A stretch of DNA of 64,000 nucleotides, from the NCBI GenBank assembly GCA_038093975.1, contig JBBPTG010000092.1, positions 1 to 64,000 of the forward strand. Direction: 5' to 3'. The position numbers were made by a program, and so were the translations under genes. The notes beneath the pieces were generated by a model that was given only the letters and a program-made list of their open reading frames with translations, did no database searches and was not told the DNA's origin. Source of the DNA: Chalciporus piperatus. Its lineage: Eukaryota; Basidiomycota; Agaricomycetes; Boletales; Boletaceae. Shown piece by piece: positions 61,364-64,000 of the stretch; position 1 is the first letter of the stretch, and every line of letters begins with the position of its first letter.

Positions 61364-64000
61364 ATGCCTCATTCAAGCCATGTTCCCGGCTTGCTCATTC
61401 TCGGAATCGTATTCCACGTCGTATTTATCGCGTCTGTATTCGACTGCTATTTCACGAGCCCAGTCGTTCATGGTATGACACGGTATGGCTCCACCTCTGG
61501 GGAGTCCAAGCGCCTCGTCCTCATCGTCGGTATGTCAACCACCCTGCTCATAATACACCACTCTGAGTTCGATTTCCAGGTGATGGCCTTCGCGCTGACC
61601 TCTTATTCACCCCGAATGGATTTCCCTCAATACAATCTTCTCCGGAGGTGGTTGCCCCTTACCTCAGGTCAATAGCGGAGAAACGCGGTGCCTTCGGAGT
61701 ATCACATACCAGAGTACCTACCGAAAGTCGCCCAGGACACGTCGCCATCATAGGTTTGTTCTCAAAAGTGCCAAGATGTATGTACTCACGAACGATCAGG
61801 GGGAATGTATGAAGACGTGTCAGCAGTAACAAAGGTCCGATGTACGCCCGCTCTTACCCTTTGATGTACTCAGATTATCCGTCACAGGGCTGGAAAACCA
61901 ATCCAGTAAGAAATCAGTGCGGTAACTAGTTCTACTAAACCCACGCCATAAAGGTAGACTTCGATTCGGTGTTCAACCAATCCAGCCACACGTTCTCATT
62001 TGGGTCGCCCGATATCCTTCCGATGTTTGCCAAGGGTGCTACTCCTGGAAAGGTCCGCTCGTGGTGTTATGATGAGGAAGCAGAAGATTTCACAAAAGGT
62101 TCGTTCAACGTGCCAGCTCTTTGGTTGCGCGCCCTAAAGAGGCGTGTAGACGCGACTGCTCTCGACACATGGGTATTGGATCAACTTCGGGTACTATTTC
62201 GAAACGCATCACAAGATGCCTCGTTAGATTCAAATCTTCGCGACGAGAAAGTGGTATTTTTTCTGCATCTCCTCGGATTAGACACTACCGGCCATTCATA
62301 CCGACCCCATTCCGAGGAGTATATGAACAACATTCGAGTCGTGGATGACATCGTCCGCGAGACAGAGAAACTCTTTTTGGATTTCTATAAGGATGAGGAA
62401 ACCAGCTTCATCTTCACTGCCGACCATGGAATGTCAAAAATAGGCAACCACGGAGACGGTGGTAAGCCTCAATCTTGTTCTTGCGCATTCGATCCTCACC
62501 GTGTTACTAGACCCGGATAACACCCGAACGCCACTCATACTGTGGGGCAAAGGAACTCGGGGTCCTGTACCAGATTCTTCTCCCTCATCACACGACGAGT
62601 TCTCGCGTCCCTGGAATCTTGAGCATGTACTACGCCGAGATGTCTCGCAAGCAGATATAGCTCCACTCATGGCCTCACTCCTCGGCATCGACTGGCCGGT
62701 GAACTCTGTTGGAGTGCTGCCTGATGTAGACCCCACGCGTGTCGGGTTCCTCGAGCCGAGTGGTGGAGATGAGGCTCTTGCACGCGCAACGTTGGTCAAT
62801 ACACAGGTTCTGTTGGAGCACTACCGTGTAAAGCACGGTAAGTGGTTCTATGGTGCTGACGGTGTTGTGCTCAACTTCCCTAGAGCTGAAGCACGCGAAC
62901 GCATTGCTCTATAAACCGTATAGTCCTCTCGAAGATCATGAAGAGTCTGGAGTACCCGCTCGCACCCACAGACTTGCAGCCATCGAAAGATCCCTCCGAG
63001 AAGGGAAATGGGGTCAAGCACGTCAGCAGTCAGCAGAGTTAATCAACTCTTGCTTGGAAGGTTTACGCTATTTGGAAACGTTAGCAAATACTGTATCTCT
63101 CGCGCGTTGATCTAACAAGATCCTTAGGTATGATCGACTCCTGATTCGTATCATCGTGACCGTGGCGTATCTCGGGTGGGCTGCATATACTTCCATCTCC
63201 CTCCTGCCTACTCTCGACATTCCGGTGTCATCTACGAAAGCAAGGCTTGTCGACGCGTTCGCCATTTTGACATTCTCAGGTTCTGCAATAGCCTTCTGGA
63301 TACAGCGCTCCCCATGGACATTCTACGTATACGTCGCGTTCCCATGCTACTTCTGGAGGGAGTTCTTCCTTAGAGGGGCACCAGCTCTCATGAGTGCTGT
63401 ATCCCAATCTTCCTTTTCTTACCGCCGGGTTTGTCTCCATAGCCTGCTCGTGATTGCTGCCCTTCAGAGCATGGTGGTAAGTGCCTTCCTTCCCGTGGGA
63501 TGCATGCTTCACTCTGTCCGCAGGTTGCATACACCCATCGCTTTATATGGAGTGTAGGGTTTGTCTTAATCGGCGTTCTGTGGCCACTTTGTACTTGGCC
63601 ATCGTCTGTACTCTCGCATAATTGGAGACTTGTCCTCCAATGGAGTGTCAGTTGTCTGGTCACCGGTGTCTTCCCTCTCCTCCCAGTCGACAAGAAAGAG
63701 AGTCTTCCGACCATGTAGATCCTCCGTGCTCTTGGTGGAAGCAGCCCTGCTGACCTATACTAGCCTATCAGGTGGTGTGGTGATGTTCATTATTGGTGCT
63801 ATACACATTCGGCTGTCGGGACCGAGCTCTGGTTTCGATGGCAGAAGGGTTTCTGCGTTGCTACAAGTGAGTGAGCCATTCTTGATATATTTTCCTTCGT
63901 CTCACTCAAGTTCGGAAGATGTGCCTCATCGCCGCTGTCATGGCAGTCACCACTAGTTCTGTCATCAGCTTGCAAGCCAAAAACGGCTTACCACTTGTCA
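61364..64000 (+). CDS. MCD4: GPI ethanolamine phosphate transferase 1 (MCD4/PIG-N), cut by window edge
   Basis: MCD4 adds ethanolamine phosphate to the first mannose of GPI anchors in the ER. The N-terminal signal-anchor LLILGIVFHVVFIASVFDCYF is followed by LVLIV-GDGLRADLLF across an intron, the metal-binding start of the alkaline-phosphatase-like domain. Next come RPGHVAIIG-GMYEDVSAV, GWKTNPVDFDSVFNQS, FFLHLLGLDTTGHSYRP and FTADHGMSKIGNHGDG, all diagnostic. The C-terminal multi-membrane part starts at about YDRLLIRIIVTVAYLG and continues through VAYTHRFIWSVGF. The final visible exon (SVISLQAKNGLPLV) matches the family near its C-terminal membrane domain, so the 3' end lies beyond position 64000. 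About ten introns; several short exons were placed by homology to known MCD4 blocks. Confidence 0.92.

Overview
The window looks like chromosomal DNA of a mushroom-forming basidiomycete (Agaricomycetes). Genes are packed on both strands and interrupted by many introns of about 50 bp with GT-AG ends. The left half holds several STE3-type pheromone receptors intermixed with tiny farnesylated-pheromone precursor genes, which is the signature of a mating-type B (P/R) locus.

Layout. 0.4-2.9 kb: two multi-exon conserved-type genes of unknown function. 3.4-27.8 kb: the pheromone/receptor region. It has five apparently intact STE3-like receptors (3432-4997 minus, 9274-10712 minus, 14138-15535 plus, 20306-22029 plus, 26197-27750 plus), one receptor pseudogene (7281-8280 plus) and five CaaX pheromone precursors (starts at 5951, 7037, 12157 and 13693 on minus, and 17567 on plus). 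It also has a two-exon membrane/coiled-coil gene (18294-19611), a foldback MITE (12722-12808) and a gene-poor 4.2 kb gap (22.0-26.2 kb). The five receptor models share nearly identical exon lengths (about 199-211, 177-180 and exactly 138 nt), which supports the models. Motifs and first-exon length sort the receptors into two subgroups, and the first four are placed as a mirror image (I, II | II, I).

28.2-64 kb is ordinary conserved gene space: an isoprenylcysteine methyltransferase-family protein beside the locus, an F-box protein, proteasome subunit RPN9, a two-Myb telobox protein of the Tay1/Teb1 type, a large SHPRH/Irc20-like SNF2-RING protein, an OTU deubiquitinase, the peroxisomal AAA ATPase PEX1, an unknown gene, a GMC oxidoreductase, a secreted GH78-like rhamnosidase, a second F-box-like protein, and MCD4 (GPI ethanolamine-phosphate transferase 1), which runs off the right edge.

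How the genes work together. Precursors are inferred to be farnesylated at the CaaX cysteine, trimmed, carboxyl-methylated and exported. They would then act on the STE3-like receptors of a compatible partner to control the B-regulated part of mating. ACAAAGG-type HMG-box sites look concentrated in the receptor/pheromone region and are candidate pheromone-response elements. All gene models were spliced by eye and no database search was run.
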